Source of the DNA: Alphaproteobacteria bacterium
GTDB taxonomy: Bacteria > Pseudomonadota > Alphaproteobacteria > Caulobacterales > Hyphomonadaceae
Reading direction: 5' to 3'
DNA length: 64,000 nt
Assembly: GCA_018827375.1 (NCBI GenBank)
Contig: JAHJYW010000006.1
Location: forward strand, 51,046 to 115,045
The position numbers were made by a program, and so were the translations under genes. Numbering within the stretch: position 1 is the stretch's first letter; each line of letters starts with the position of its first letter. The notes under the pieces are model-generated. The model saw only the letters and a program-made list of their open reading frames with translations, was not told the DNA's origin and did not search any database. Below, in pieces: positions 25,827-33,876 of this stretch.

Positions 25827-27719
25827 ATGATCGAGCTTGGCCACCTTGCTGCGTTCCTGGCGCTGGCCGCTTCGCTGGTGCAGGGCATCCTGGGCCTGAT
25901 GGGCGCGCGGGCGATGGCAGGCCGTGCGGCCCTCGTGGCCTTTGGCGTCATGGCGGTGTCATTCCTGACGCTGGTTGTGGCGTTTGCGCAGTCTGACTTC
26001 TCGCTGGCGCTGGTGGCGAACAATTCGCACACGCTGAAGCCGATGCTTTACAAGATCGCGGGCGCCTGGGGAAACCATGAAGGTTCGATGGCGCTCTGGT
26101 GCCTTGTGACCCTTGGCTTCGGCGCGGCGGGCGCGCTGTGGATGCGTACCGGGCGCGAGCTGTTCGAGGCGCGGACGCTGGGCGTTCAGGGATGGCTGGC
26201 GACGGGCGCGCTGTCCTACCTGCTCTTTGCGTCCTCTCCCTATTTGCGGCTCGACCCTGCCCCTTTGCAGGGCGCGGGGCTGAACCCGATCCTGCAGGAC
26301 CCGGCGCTCGCCTTCCATCCGCCCATGCTTTACCTTGGCTATGTCGGCTACTCGTTCGTCTTCGCGCTGGCGGCCGCCGGCCTGATGGAAGCACGCATTG
26401 ACCGGGTTTGGGCGAAGGAGGCCCGGCGTTGGTCGCTGGCGGCCTTCATACCCCTCACGCTCGGCATCGCACTGGGCAGTTACTGGGCCTATTACGAGCT
26501 TGGCTGGGGCGGCTGGTGGTTCTGGGACCCGGTGGAAAACGCCTCGCTGATGCCGTGGCTGATCGGGGCAGCGCTGCTGCACTCGGTTGCGGTGACGGAG
26601 AAGCGCGGCAGCTTTGCTGCCTGGACGGCGCTGCTGGCGGTACTGGCCTTCCTGTTCTCGGTGATGGGGGCGTTCCTTGTACGTTCGGGCGTACTGACAT
26701 CGGTGCATGCGTTCGCGGTTGATCCGAAGCGGGGCATGGTCCTGCTGACGGGGCTGGTGGTCTATGGCACCATTGCGCTCGGCCTGTTTGCCTTGCGTGC
26801 GCCGAAGCTCGAAGGCGGCAAGCCGTGGCAGATGCTGAGCCGCGAGGGCGCGCTGGCGGTCAATAACGTGGTGCTTGTCGTGGCGGCGCTGACCGTTCTG
26901 CTGGGCACGCTGTTCCCTCTGATGGCCGAAGCCGCAGGCCGCACGATTTCCGTAGGCGAGCCGTATTTCCGGCTGACCTTCGTGCCGATGCTGGCCGCGT
27001 TGCTGGCGATCCTTCCGGTGGTTCAGATCTGGAGCTGGGGCAAGGCGGACCTTTCCATGCTGTGGAAATGGGCGGCGGGCGGCGTGGCGCTTGTGGTCGT
27101 GTTCATGGCGCTGGGCGTCGGACTTTGGGACATTCCGCTGGGCGCGGCTTTCGGGCTGGCGCTGGGCGTGTGGCTGGTCTTCGGCGCGCTATGGGAACTG
27201 AAACGGCGGGCCGTGAGCCTGCCGCGCGTGTTCAGGCTGCCATTGCGCGTCTGGGGCATGACGCTGGCACATATCGGGCTGGGCGTGTTCGTGATCGGCG
27301 CGGTGGTGGAAACCACGCAGCGCTATGAGGCGACGCTGGCACTGCCGGCAGGCGGCTCTGGCACGGTAGCGGGCTGGAACATCACCCTGAAGGATGTACG
27401 CGCCATTGAAGGGCCCAACTGGTATGCAGACAAGGCGGACATCACGGCGCGTCGTGGCAGCGCCACGGCCGAGATGGCCCCGACCAAGCGCTACTATCCC
27501 GCCGCACGCATGCCGACGACCGAGACGGCCATCCACAAGACCGGCACAGGCGACCTCTATGTCGCCTTGGGTGAACGGCGTGAGGTAAACGGCGAGACGC
27601 GCTGGGTGTTCCGGGTCTATTTCAACCCGCTGATTGATCTCGTTTATCTTGGTGTTCTGTTGATGGGGCTTGGCGCTTTCTTTAGCCTGCTGCCGCGTGG
27701 ACGGAGGAAAGCCGGATGA
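25827..27719 (+). CDS. ccmF: Cytochrome c haem lyase subunit CcmF/CycK
   Basis: A 630-residue polytopic inner-membrane protein that forms the haem-to-apocytochrome ligase with CcmH and CcmI. The tryptophan-rich WWD motif is clear (GWGGWWFWDPVENASLMPW at about 228-246), and conserved His residues near it (NNSHTLKP, GNHEGSM) fit the haem-handling core. Length is normal for the family. It overlaps ccmH by an ATGA. Confidence 0.97.
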   Translation: MIELGHLAAFLALAASLVQGILGLMGARAMAGRAALVAFGVMAVSFLTLVVAFAQSDFSLALVANNSHTLKPMLYKIAGAWGNHEGSMALWCLVTLGFGAAGALWMRTGRELFEARTLGVQGWLATGALSYLLFASSPYLRLDPAPLQGAGLNPILQDPALAFHPPMLYLGYVGYSFVFALAAAGLMEARIDRVWAKEARRWSLAAFIPLTLGIALGSYWAYYELGWGGWWFWDPVENASLMPWLIGAALLHSVAVTEKRGSFAAWTALLAVLAFLFSVMGAFLVRSGVLTSVHAFAVDPKRGMVLLTGLVVYGTIALGLFALRAPKLEGGKPWQMLSREGALAVNNVVLVVAALTVLLGTLFPLMAEAAGRTISVGEPYFRLTFVPMLAALLAILPVVQIWSWGKADLSMLWKWAAGGVALVVVFMALGVGLWDIPLGAAFGLALGVWLVFGALWELKRRAVSLPRVFRLPLRVWGMTLAHIGLGVFVIGAVVETTQRYEATLALPAGGSGTVAGWNITLKDVRAIEGPNWYADKADITARRGSATAEMAPTKRYYPAARMPTTETAIHKTGTGDLYVALGERREVNGETRWVFRVYFNPLIDLVYLGVLLMGLGAFFSLLPRGRRKAG

Positions 27720-28141
27720 TCTTGCGGAGCCTTTTTCTGGGTATCGCCGCCTGCCTGCTGGCCCTGACGTGTGCGGCGCAGGCCCTCGACGACCCGGCCG
27801 AGGAGGCGCGGGCGCAGTCCCTGATGCGGGAGCTGCGGTGTGTGGCGTGCGAGAATGAACCGATTTCGCAGTCATCTGCCGCGATTGCCGAGGACATGCG
27901 CGCGCGCGTACGCGTGATGATCAGCGACGGAGCGAGTGACGCCGAAGTACGCGACTGGTTCGAGAGCCGCTATGGCGAGTTCGTGCTGTTCCGGCCGAAG
28001 GGCAAGGGACTTGAAGGCATGTTCCTGTGGGGCGCACCGTTCGGCCTGTTGATCATCGGCGGACTGATTGCGTTCGGCGTGGCGCGTCGGCGGCAGGCAG
28101 GCTCAGCCGCGGCTGAGCCGGTCGCGCCGGAAGACGTCTAG
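27716..28141 (+). CDS. ccmH: Cytochrome c maturation protein CcmH/CycL
   Basis: A 141-residue protein with a signal peptide (cut about 22), the thiol motif LRCVACEN (Cys42 and Cys45) that reduces apocytochrome cysteines, and a C-terminal membrane helix (about 103-122). The usual motif is LRCxxCQNQ, so one position reads Glu instead of Gln. The thioredoxin-like ccmG, often placed between ccmF and ccmH, is absent here and must be encoded elsewhere or replaced. The stop shares a CTAG with the convergent prepilin peptidase gene. Confidence 0.93.
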   Translation: MILRSLFLGIAACLLALTCAAQALDDPAEEARAQSLMRELRCVACENEPISQSSAAIAEDMRARVRVMISDGASDAEVRDWFESRYGEFVLFRPKGKGLEGMFLWGAPFGLLIIGGLIAFGVARRRQAGSAAAEPVAPEDV

Positions 28142-28689
28142 ATCGTCTGCACGAAGCCAAGATATGGACCGGCGAGCCAGACAACCCATCCAGCCAGCGC
28201 AATGAAAGGGCCGAAGGCGACGGGCGTATCGCCTGACATGCTGCCTTTGCCTGCGAGGCTGGCCAAAAGGGCGACAACGAGGCCCGTGACAGATGCGACG
28301 AGCAGGACGGGGGCGAGGCCAGGCCAGGCCACCCACATGCCGATAGCGCCGAGCAGCTTGGCATCTCCCCGACCAAGACCGTCACGGCCGCGGACGCGCT
28401 TGTAGGCGATTTCCAGCGCGACCAGTGCGCCATAACCGATGGCCGCGCCGATAAAATGATGGGGCCATGCGTCCAGCCGCGTCAGGGCCACCATGATGAC
28501 GCCAAAAATCAGGACGGCGAAGTTCAGCGCGTCCGGCAGCCGGAAGGTCCTGATGTCGATGTAGGCGAGCGCGATCAGCAGGGCGCCGAAACTGAGTGAC
28601 AGGAGGATGGTGCCGGGCCGGGCGAACAGCCAGGCGCTGCCGATCATGACCAGAATGGCAATCGCCGTGAAAATGTAGCTGGGCTTCAT
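28138..28689 (-). CDS. Type IV prepilin peptidase, short CpaA-like form
   Basis: A 183-residue polytopic A24-family aspartic peptidase with five or six membrane segments. Both catalytic aspartates are in place: YIDIRTFRLPD (D45) and the GxGD motif GLGRGDAK (D109). It lacks the N-terminal cytoplasmic domain that methylates prepilins in PilD, like CpaA of Tad/Flp pilus systems. No other pilus gene is nearby, so its substrate is unknown. It is inserted on the opposite strand in the otherwise co-directional ccm-degP block. Confidence 0.88.
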   Translation of the reverse strand: MKPSYIFTAIAILVMIGSAWLFARPGTILLSLSFGALLIALAYIDIRTFRLPDALNFAVLIFGVIMVALTRLDAWPHHFIGAAIGYGALVALEIAYKRVRGRDGLGRGDAKLLGAIGMWVAWPGLAPVLLVASVTGLVVALLASLAGKGSMSGDTPVAFGPFIALAGWVVWLAGPYLGFVQTI

Positions 28690-28856
28690 GAGGGTTCGCA
28701 GTGTTCAAGCGATTGGGTTGAGCTGTCACGAACCGCATGCGGACCCGGCAAGTCAAGCCTGCACGCGCTTTCGGTTGCGCAAACGGTATGGATGCGGGGT
28801 TGCGCCGGGCGGCTGCGTCCACCAGCTTTGTGGCTGGACACATTCAGGGAGCTGAC

Positions 28857-30092
28857 ATGGGCGAATCAAACCGCATAGAATTTTCCGGTCATGACGGGGG
28901 CAAGCTCGCTGCGCGGCTGGATGTGCCGGTCTTCAAGCCGCACGCCTGGGCGCTCTTCGCGCACTGCTTTTCCTGCTCGAAGGATATTTATGCCGCGCGC
29001 GAGATCACCGCAGCACTGGTGGAGCAGGGGATTGGCGTTTTGCGGTTCGATTTTACCGGGCTCGGTAATTCGGAAGGCGATTTTTCGAACACGAACTTTT
29101 CGACCAATGTGCAGGACCTCGTGGCGGCGGCCAGCTGGCTGGCGGAGACGCATGGTGGGCCGCAATTGCTGATCGGGCATTCGCTGGGCGGCGCGGCTGT
29201 TATCGTGGCGGCCGGTGAGATGCCGCAGGTGAAGGCGGTCGCCACCATCGGGGCGCCATCTGACGCGGCCCATGTGATCCACGCGATACGCACCCATGTC
29301 GAGACAATCGAGACGGAAGGCGAGGCGGAGGTCGAACTGGCCGGGCGCACATTCCTCCTGAAACGTCAGTTCCTGGAGGATGTGCGCGGGTCCAATGTGT
29401 CACGGGCGGCTGAGAATCTCAGGCGGCCTTTGCTGGTGATGCATGCGCCGCTGGACGAAACGGTCGGTATCGAGAATGCCACAGGCCTGTTCGTGGCGGC
29501 GCGCCACCCGAAATCCTTTATCAGCCTCGACCAGGCCGATCATTTGCTGACCTCGCCGGGTGATGCGAAACGCGCCGGGCGAATGATTGCTGCGTGGGCC
29601 GAGCCTTATGTTTTCGAGGAGGGGGCGGCGATGCCTGCGCAGGAAAGCGGCGGGACACGCGATGTATTGGTCCGGGAAACGGGCCGGGGAAAATACGAAA
29701 ACGCGATTGTGATCGGCGATTTTGTCGGAATCGCAGACGAGCCAATCGACGTCGGCGGCGGCGGCAGGGGGGCGGATCCGTATGAATACCTGGCGGCCGG
29801 GCTGGGCGCCTGTACCTCGATGACACTCCGCATGTACGCGGACAGGAAGGGCTGGCCGCTGGAGCGCGTCTCCGTGTCGATCACCCGTATCAAGGACTAT
29901 CCAGACGATTGCGTGCATTGCGAGGAGGGACGGAAGATCGACACATTCAACCGCGCGATCACAATTGAGGGAGCTCTGGACGCTGATCAGCGTGCCCGGT
30001 TGATGGACATTGCTGACAAATGCCCGGTCCATGAGACACTTGAGGCGGGTGCACAGGTCCGCACAGTGGAAATCCCAATGAAATCTACCTAA
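28857..30092 (+). CDS. Fused alpha/beta hydrolase - OsmC-family protein
   Basis: A 411-residue two-domain protein. Residues 1 to about 250 form an alpha/beta hydrolase with the nucleophile elbow LIGHSLGGAA (about S109), acid in APLDETVG and His in DQADHLL. Residues about 265-410 form an OsmC/Ohr-like domain with redox cysteines in LGACTSMTL (about C318) and DKCPVHE (about C388); OsmC proteins detoxify organic hydroperoxides. Such fusions are known and are usually called bifunctional hydrolase/OsmC proteins. The start at 28857 has AGGGAG upstream; the frame is open to 28737. An extra CVHC pair lies at about 351-354. Confidence 0.9.
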   Translation: MGESNRIEFSGHDGGKLAARLDVPVFKPHAWALFAHCFSCSKDIYAAREITAALVEQGIGVLRFDFTGLGNSEGDFSNTNFSTNVQDLVAAASWLAETHGGPQLLIGHSLGGAAVIVAAGEMPQVKAVATIGAPSDAAHVIHAIRTHVETIETEGEAEVELAGRTFLLKRQFLEDVRGSNVSRAAENLRRPLLVMHAPLDETVGIENATGLFVAARHPKSFISLDQADHLLTSPGDAKRAGRMIAAWAEPYVFEEGAAMPAQESGGTRDVLVRETGRGKYENAIVIGDFVGIADEPIDVGGGGRGADPYEYLAAGLGACTSMTLRMYADRKGWPLERVSVSITRIKDYPDDCVHCEEGRKIDTFNRAITIEGALDADQRARLMDIADKCPVHETLEAGAQVRTVEIPMKST

Positions 30093-30180
30093 CTGTCTTT
30101 TAATGACCTTATTGCTCCGGACATGTTTATCTAGAGCATGTTCGGCTAACCGACATAATTTCAGTGACTTGGAGAGACTA

Positions 30181-31716
30181 ATGAAGAATTTTGGCATTTC
30201 GAGACATGCCCTTGTGGCGGCTGTCTTCGGCGCGGCGGCCGTTGGCACGTTCACGCTGGCGCCGAAGGTCTTCAGTCCGCTCGCGGATGCGCAACCTATT
30301 GCCGTTGAGGCGCCGCGAGGCGCGCCGCTCAGCTTCGCCGACCTGATCGAGCAGGTTGAACCTGCAGTGGTCAGCGTCAACGTGGTGAGCGAGCGCGAAG
30401 TGGGCAAGCTGGCGGACATGGAGCAGTTCTTCGAACAGTTCCGCGGTATGCCCGGCTTTGATGAGTTCCTGCAGAACCGCGAAAAGGAAGAAAAGGAAAA
30501 TCCGGAGCCCGAGACCCAGGAAGCGCGTTCGCTCGGGTCGGGCTTCCTGATCTCCAAGGATGGTTATGTCGTCACCAACAACCACGTTGTCGAGAACGCC
30601 AAGGAAATCGAAGTCACGCTGAAAGATGGTCGCGAAATGGAAGCCGAGCTTGTCGGCACCGATCCGCAGACCGACCTTGCGGTGCTGCGCATCGTGGAAA
30701 AGGGCGTCTATCCCTATGTCCGCTTCGGCAGCTCGCACACGATGCGCAAGGGCGACTGGGTTGTTGCACTTGGCAACCCGTTCGGCCTTGGCGGCACGGC
30801 AACGGCCGGTATTCTCTCAGCTGACGGCCGCGACATCGGCGCTGGTCCCTACACAGACTTTCTTCAGATTGATGCCTCGATCAACCGGGGTAACTCCGGC
30901 GGCCCGACGTTTGACCTCAATGGCAACGTGATTGGCGTCAACACCGCGATCTTCTCGCCAACAGGCGGCTCGGTCGGTATCGGCTTTGCCATCCCGGCAG
31001 AGCTGGCCGATGAAGTCACGCAGGCGATCATCAAGGATGGCCGCGTGTCGCGTGGCTGGCTCGGTGTTGCGATCCAGGACCTGACAGAAGACATGGCCGA
31101 GGCTCAGGGCCTGAAGGATGATGCCGGCGCAATCATTGCCGACGTCACCATCGGCAGCCCGGCAGAAAAAGGTGGCCTCGAGCGCGGCGACATTATCCTT
31201 TCGGTCAATAGCCAGAAGGTGAAGGATGCCACGACGACGACGCGTCTTGTCGGCAAGCTGATCGCCAATACGGCGAACAAGTTCGAGATCCTCCGCGGTG
31301 GCAAGCAGCAGACCGTCAACGTGACGGTTGGCGAGCGCCCGGATGATGTGACGGCGCGTGTTGTCCCTGCCTCGGGATCGAAAGCGCCTGCGGCCGAAGA
31401 CAATAGCACGGAGCTTGGAGATCTCGGCGTGACCTTCAAGCCGATGGACGAGGAAACACGTGGCAAGCTCGGCCTCAAGAGCGGCGAGCATGGCCTTGTG
31501 ATCACGGATGTGAGCCGCAAGGGCGTGTTCCAGGAAGCTGGCCTGCAGGTCGGCATGGTGATCCTGGAAGCTAATAACGTGCCGGCCACTTCGGTCGAAG
31601 CGTTCCAGAAAGCGATCGCGGATGCGAAGAAATCCGGCCGCAGCAAGGTGCTTGTCGCCGTGCGTATCGGTCAGATCACCAATTACCGCACTCTCGACCT
31701 GACGACAAAAGGATAG
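30181..31716 (+). CDS. degP: Periplasmic serine protease DegP/HtrA family
   Basis: A 511-residue HtrA protease/chaperone that clears misfolded envelope proteins. It has an N-terminal signal or anchor (about 8-27), a trypsin-like domain with the triad His135 (TNNHVVEN), Asp165 (TDLAVL) and Ser239 (GNSGGP), and two PDZ domains (about 290-385 and 400-505). An acidic Q/L-loop segment (KEEKENPEPETQ) precedes the protease core. The ATG at 30181 follows GGAGAGACTA; upstream codons in the same frame are not signal-like. The two-component genes follow after a few bases, so the protease and its likely stress sensor share an operon. Confidence 0.94.
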   Translation: MKNFGISRHALVAAVFGAAAVGTFTLAPKVFSPLADAQPIAVEAPRGAPLSFADLIEQVEPAVVSVNVVSEREVGKLADMEQFFEQFRGMPGFDEFLQNREKEEKENPEPETQEARSLGSGFLISKDGYVVTNNHVVENAKEIEVTLKDGREMEAELVGTDPQTDLAVLRIVEKGVYPYVRFGSSHTMRKGDWVVALGNPFGLGGTATAGILSADGRDIGAGPYTDFLQIDASINRGNSGGPTFDLNGNVIGVNTAIFSPTGGSVGIGFAIPAELADEVTQAIIKDGRVSRGWLGVAIQDLTEDMAEAQGLKDDAGAIIADVTIGSPAEKGGLERGDIILSVNSQKVKDATTTTRLVGKLIANTANKFEILRGGKQQTVNVTVGERPDDVTARVVPASGSKAPAAEDNSTELGDLGVTFKPMDEETRGKLGLKSGEHGLVITDVSRKGVFQEAGLQVGMVILEANNVPATSVEAFQKAIADAKKSGRSKVLVAVRIGQITNYRTLDLTTKG

Positions 31717-31767
31717 GATAGAATGATGCAGGACACCTTGGTGGAGAATACAGCCGTGGGAGACACT

Positions 31768-32439
31768 ATGCGCGTACTGGTCATTGAAGACGATGCCGAG
31801 ATGGCAAGCTTCATCGAAAAGGTCCTGCTGGAAGCAGGTCACACCGTCGACAAGGCGATTGACGGCGAACGAGGCCTCGAACTCGCCCGCTCGTCCGAAT
31901 TCGATGCCCTTGTGGTTGATCGCATGCTGCCCGCCAAGGATGGCCTGACCCTGCTGAAGGAATACCGGGAGGCTGGCGGCACGACGCCGGCCCTCTTCCT
32001 CTCGGCGCTGGGCGATGTCCAGAACCGGGTCCAGGGCCTGAAGGCCGGCGCGGATGATTATCTGTCCAAGCCGTTTGCGCCTTCCGAGCTGGCTGCGCGT
32101 GTCGAGGCCCTTGGCCGTCGCCAGGCGGGTGAGCCTCAGGTCACGGCCCTCAAGGCCGGCGACCTCGAGATGAACCTGCTCAGCCGCAAGGTGACCCGCG
32201 GGGGCAAGAAGATCGACCTTCAGCCACGCGAATTCCGCCTGCTGGAATACCTGATGCGCCATGCCGGACAGGTCGTGACGCGCACCATGCTGCTCGAAAA
32301 GGTCTGGGACTATAATTTCGACCCCCAAACCAACGTGATCGACGTGCACATCTCCCGTCTGCGCGCCAAGATCGACAAAGAGTTCGACGAGCCCCTGCTG
32401 CACACCGTGCGCGGCGCCGGGTATCGTTTGCAGGGCTAG
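31768..32439 (+). CDS. Response regulator, OmpR family (downstream of degP)
   Basis: A response regulator of 223 residues from the ATG at 31768 (GGGAG just upstream), or 238 if the ATG at 31723 is used. It has the acidic pair VIEDDAE, phospho-acceptor Asp51 in VVDRMLP, Lys in DYLSKPF, and a winged-helix output domain (LQPREFRLLEYL to RGAGYRLQG). It pairs with the kinase 33 bases downstream. The degP-RR-HK-glnE order is also found in rhizobia. Control of degP or envelope stress is inferred. Confidence 0.9.
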   Translation: MRVLVIEDDAEMASFIEKVLLEAGHTVDKAIDGERGLELARSSEFDALVVDRMLPAKDGLTLLKEYREAGGTTPALFLSALGDVQNRVQGLKAGADDYLSKPFAPSELAARVEALGRRQAGEPQVTALKAGDLEMNLLSRKVTRGGKKIDLQPREFRLLEYLMRHAGQVVTRTMLLEKVWDYNFDPQTNVIDVHISRLRAKIDKEFDEPLLHTVRGAGYRLQG

Positions 32440-32472
32440 ACGGCCCGCCCGCGGACTGGCACGAGGCGAGTC

Positions 32473-33873
32473 ATGAAACTCGGGCTGCCGACCTTCCTGC
32501 GTACGACGACGTTCAAACTGGCGCTGCTCTACAGCGCCATGTTTGCGGCGTTCTCGGCCGCACTGCTGGTCTATCTCTATTATTCGACGGTGTACTATAT
32601 CCGCAACGAATCCGACCGGCGGCTTGACCTCGAGTTCGAGCAGCTGGGCAATGCCTATTTTACCGGCGGTATGGAGCGGCTGAGCCAGTCCGTGCTTGAG
32701 CGCATGACGCGCACGGGCTCGACCTATTTCTATTATCTCGAAGACTCGTCCGGCCGGAAGATTGCCGGGCATTTCGGGCGGATGCCGGTGGCGCCGCCCG
32801 AAGTCGATTCCAAGACCGTTTACTTTGATTTTGACCAGCCTGAACCGGACGGGTCTGTCATCGTGCGGTCGGCGGCGGGCAAGTTCGTGCGCCTGCGCGA
32901 CAATGGCGGGGCGCTTCTGGTGGCGTTTGATACGGCGCAGCAGACGGCCATCGTGGTGCGCATCCAGCGGGCCATCTTCATTGCCGCGCCCATCGGGCTG
33001 TTCCTGTCGCTGCTGGGCGGCGTGCTGAGTTCGCGCGGTGCCGCGAGCCGGGCGGACGAACTGGCGCGGACAGCAGAAGCGGTGATGGGCGGTGAGCTGG
33101 GCCGGCGCGTGCCAGTGCGCGGATCGGGCGACGAGTTCGACCGGCTGGGCCAGCGGATCAACGCCATGCTCGACCAGATCGAGAAGCTGGTCGACGCGAC
33201 ACGCCATACGGGCAACGCCATCGCGCACGACCTGCGTTCGCCGCTGTCGCGCCTGCGCAACCGGCTGGAGATTGCGCTGTCTCAGCCGCTGTCGCAGGAG
33301 GCCGCCAGCGCGACGCTCAGCGAGACGGTTGAGGAAGTCGACCGCGTGCTGGCCACCTTCAACGCCATCCTGCGGCTCGCACGCCTTGAAGCGGGCGCCG
33401 AGGGCGAGCGGGTGCGCATGGATGTCAGCGAACTGGCCGAGGAGCTGGCGGAATTGTTTGATCCGGCCTGCGAAGAGGCCGAGCTGTCGTTCAAGAGCCA
33501 GATCGCGCGGCACATGATGATCCTCGGCGACCGCGACCTGATCGGGCAGGCGCTGGCCAACATGCTCGACAATGCCGTTAAATATACCCCGGCGGGCGGG
33601 GCAATCTCGTTCACCGTGCAGCGCGGGCCGGACGGGACGATTGACCTGACCGTGGTGGATTCCGGGCCGGGCGTGCCTGAGTCGGCGCGCGCGCTTGTTG
33701 TCCAGCGTTTCCAGCGTCTGGATTCGGCGCGCACCCAGCCGGGCTCGGGTCTTGGCCTGTCGCTGGTCGATTCCGTGGCTGACATGCATGGCGGCCGGTT
33801 GATGCTGCAGGATGCGGGCGGCCCGGCTGGTCTGCCCGGGCTGAAGGCGACCCTGCGTCTGCCGAGGGCCTGA
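32473..33873 (+). CDS. Sensor histidine kinase (partner of the degP-linked regulator)
   Basis: A 466-residue membrane histidine kinase: two membrane segments (about 15-37 and 164-184) flanking a periplasmic domain of about 125 residues, HAMP (about 186-240), His252 in NAIAHDLRSPLSRL, and a HATPase_c domain with NMLDNAVKYTP, DSGPGVP and GSGLGLSLV. It is separated from glnE by three bases, so glnE is probably on the same message, which would link nitrogen regulation to this transcript. Confidence 0.92.
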   Translation: MKLGLPTFLRTTTFKLALLYSAMFAAFSAALLVYLYYSTVYYIRNESDRRLDLEFEQLGNAYFTGGMERLSQSVLERMTRTGSTYFYYLEDSSGRKIAGHFGRMPVAPPEVDSKTVYFDFDQPEPDGSVIVRSAAGKFVRLRDNGGALLVAFDTAQQTAIVVRIQRAIFIAAPIGLFLSLLGGVLSSRGAASRADELARTAEAVMGGELGRRVPVRGSGDEFDRLGQRINAMLDQIEKLVDATRHTGNAIAHDLRSPLSRLRNRLEIALSQPLSQEAASATLSETVEEVDRVLATFNAILRLARLEAGAEGERVRMDVSELAEELAELFDPACEEAELSFKSQIARHMMILGDRDLIGQALANMLDNAVKYTPAGGAISFTVQRGPDGTIDLTVVDSGPGVPESARALVVQRFQRLDSARTQPGSGLGLSLVDSVADMHGGRLMLQDAGGPAGLPGLKATLRLPRA

Positions 33874-33876
33874 TCC

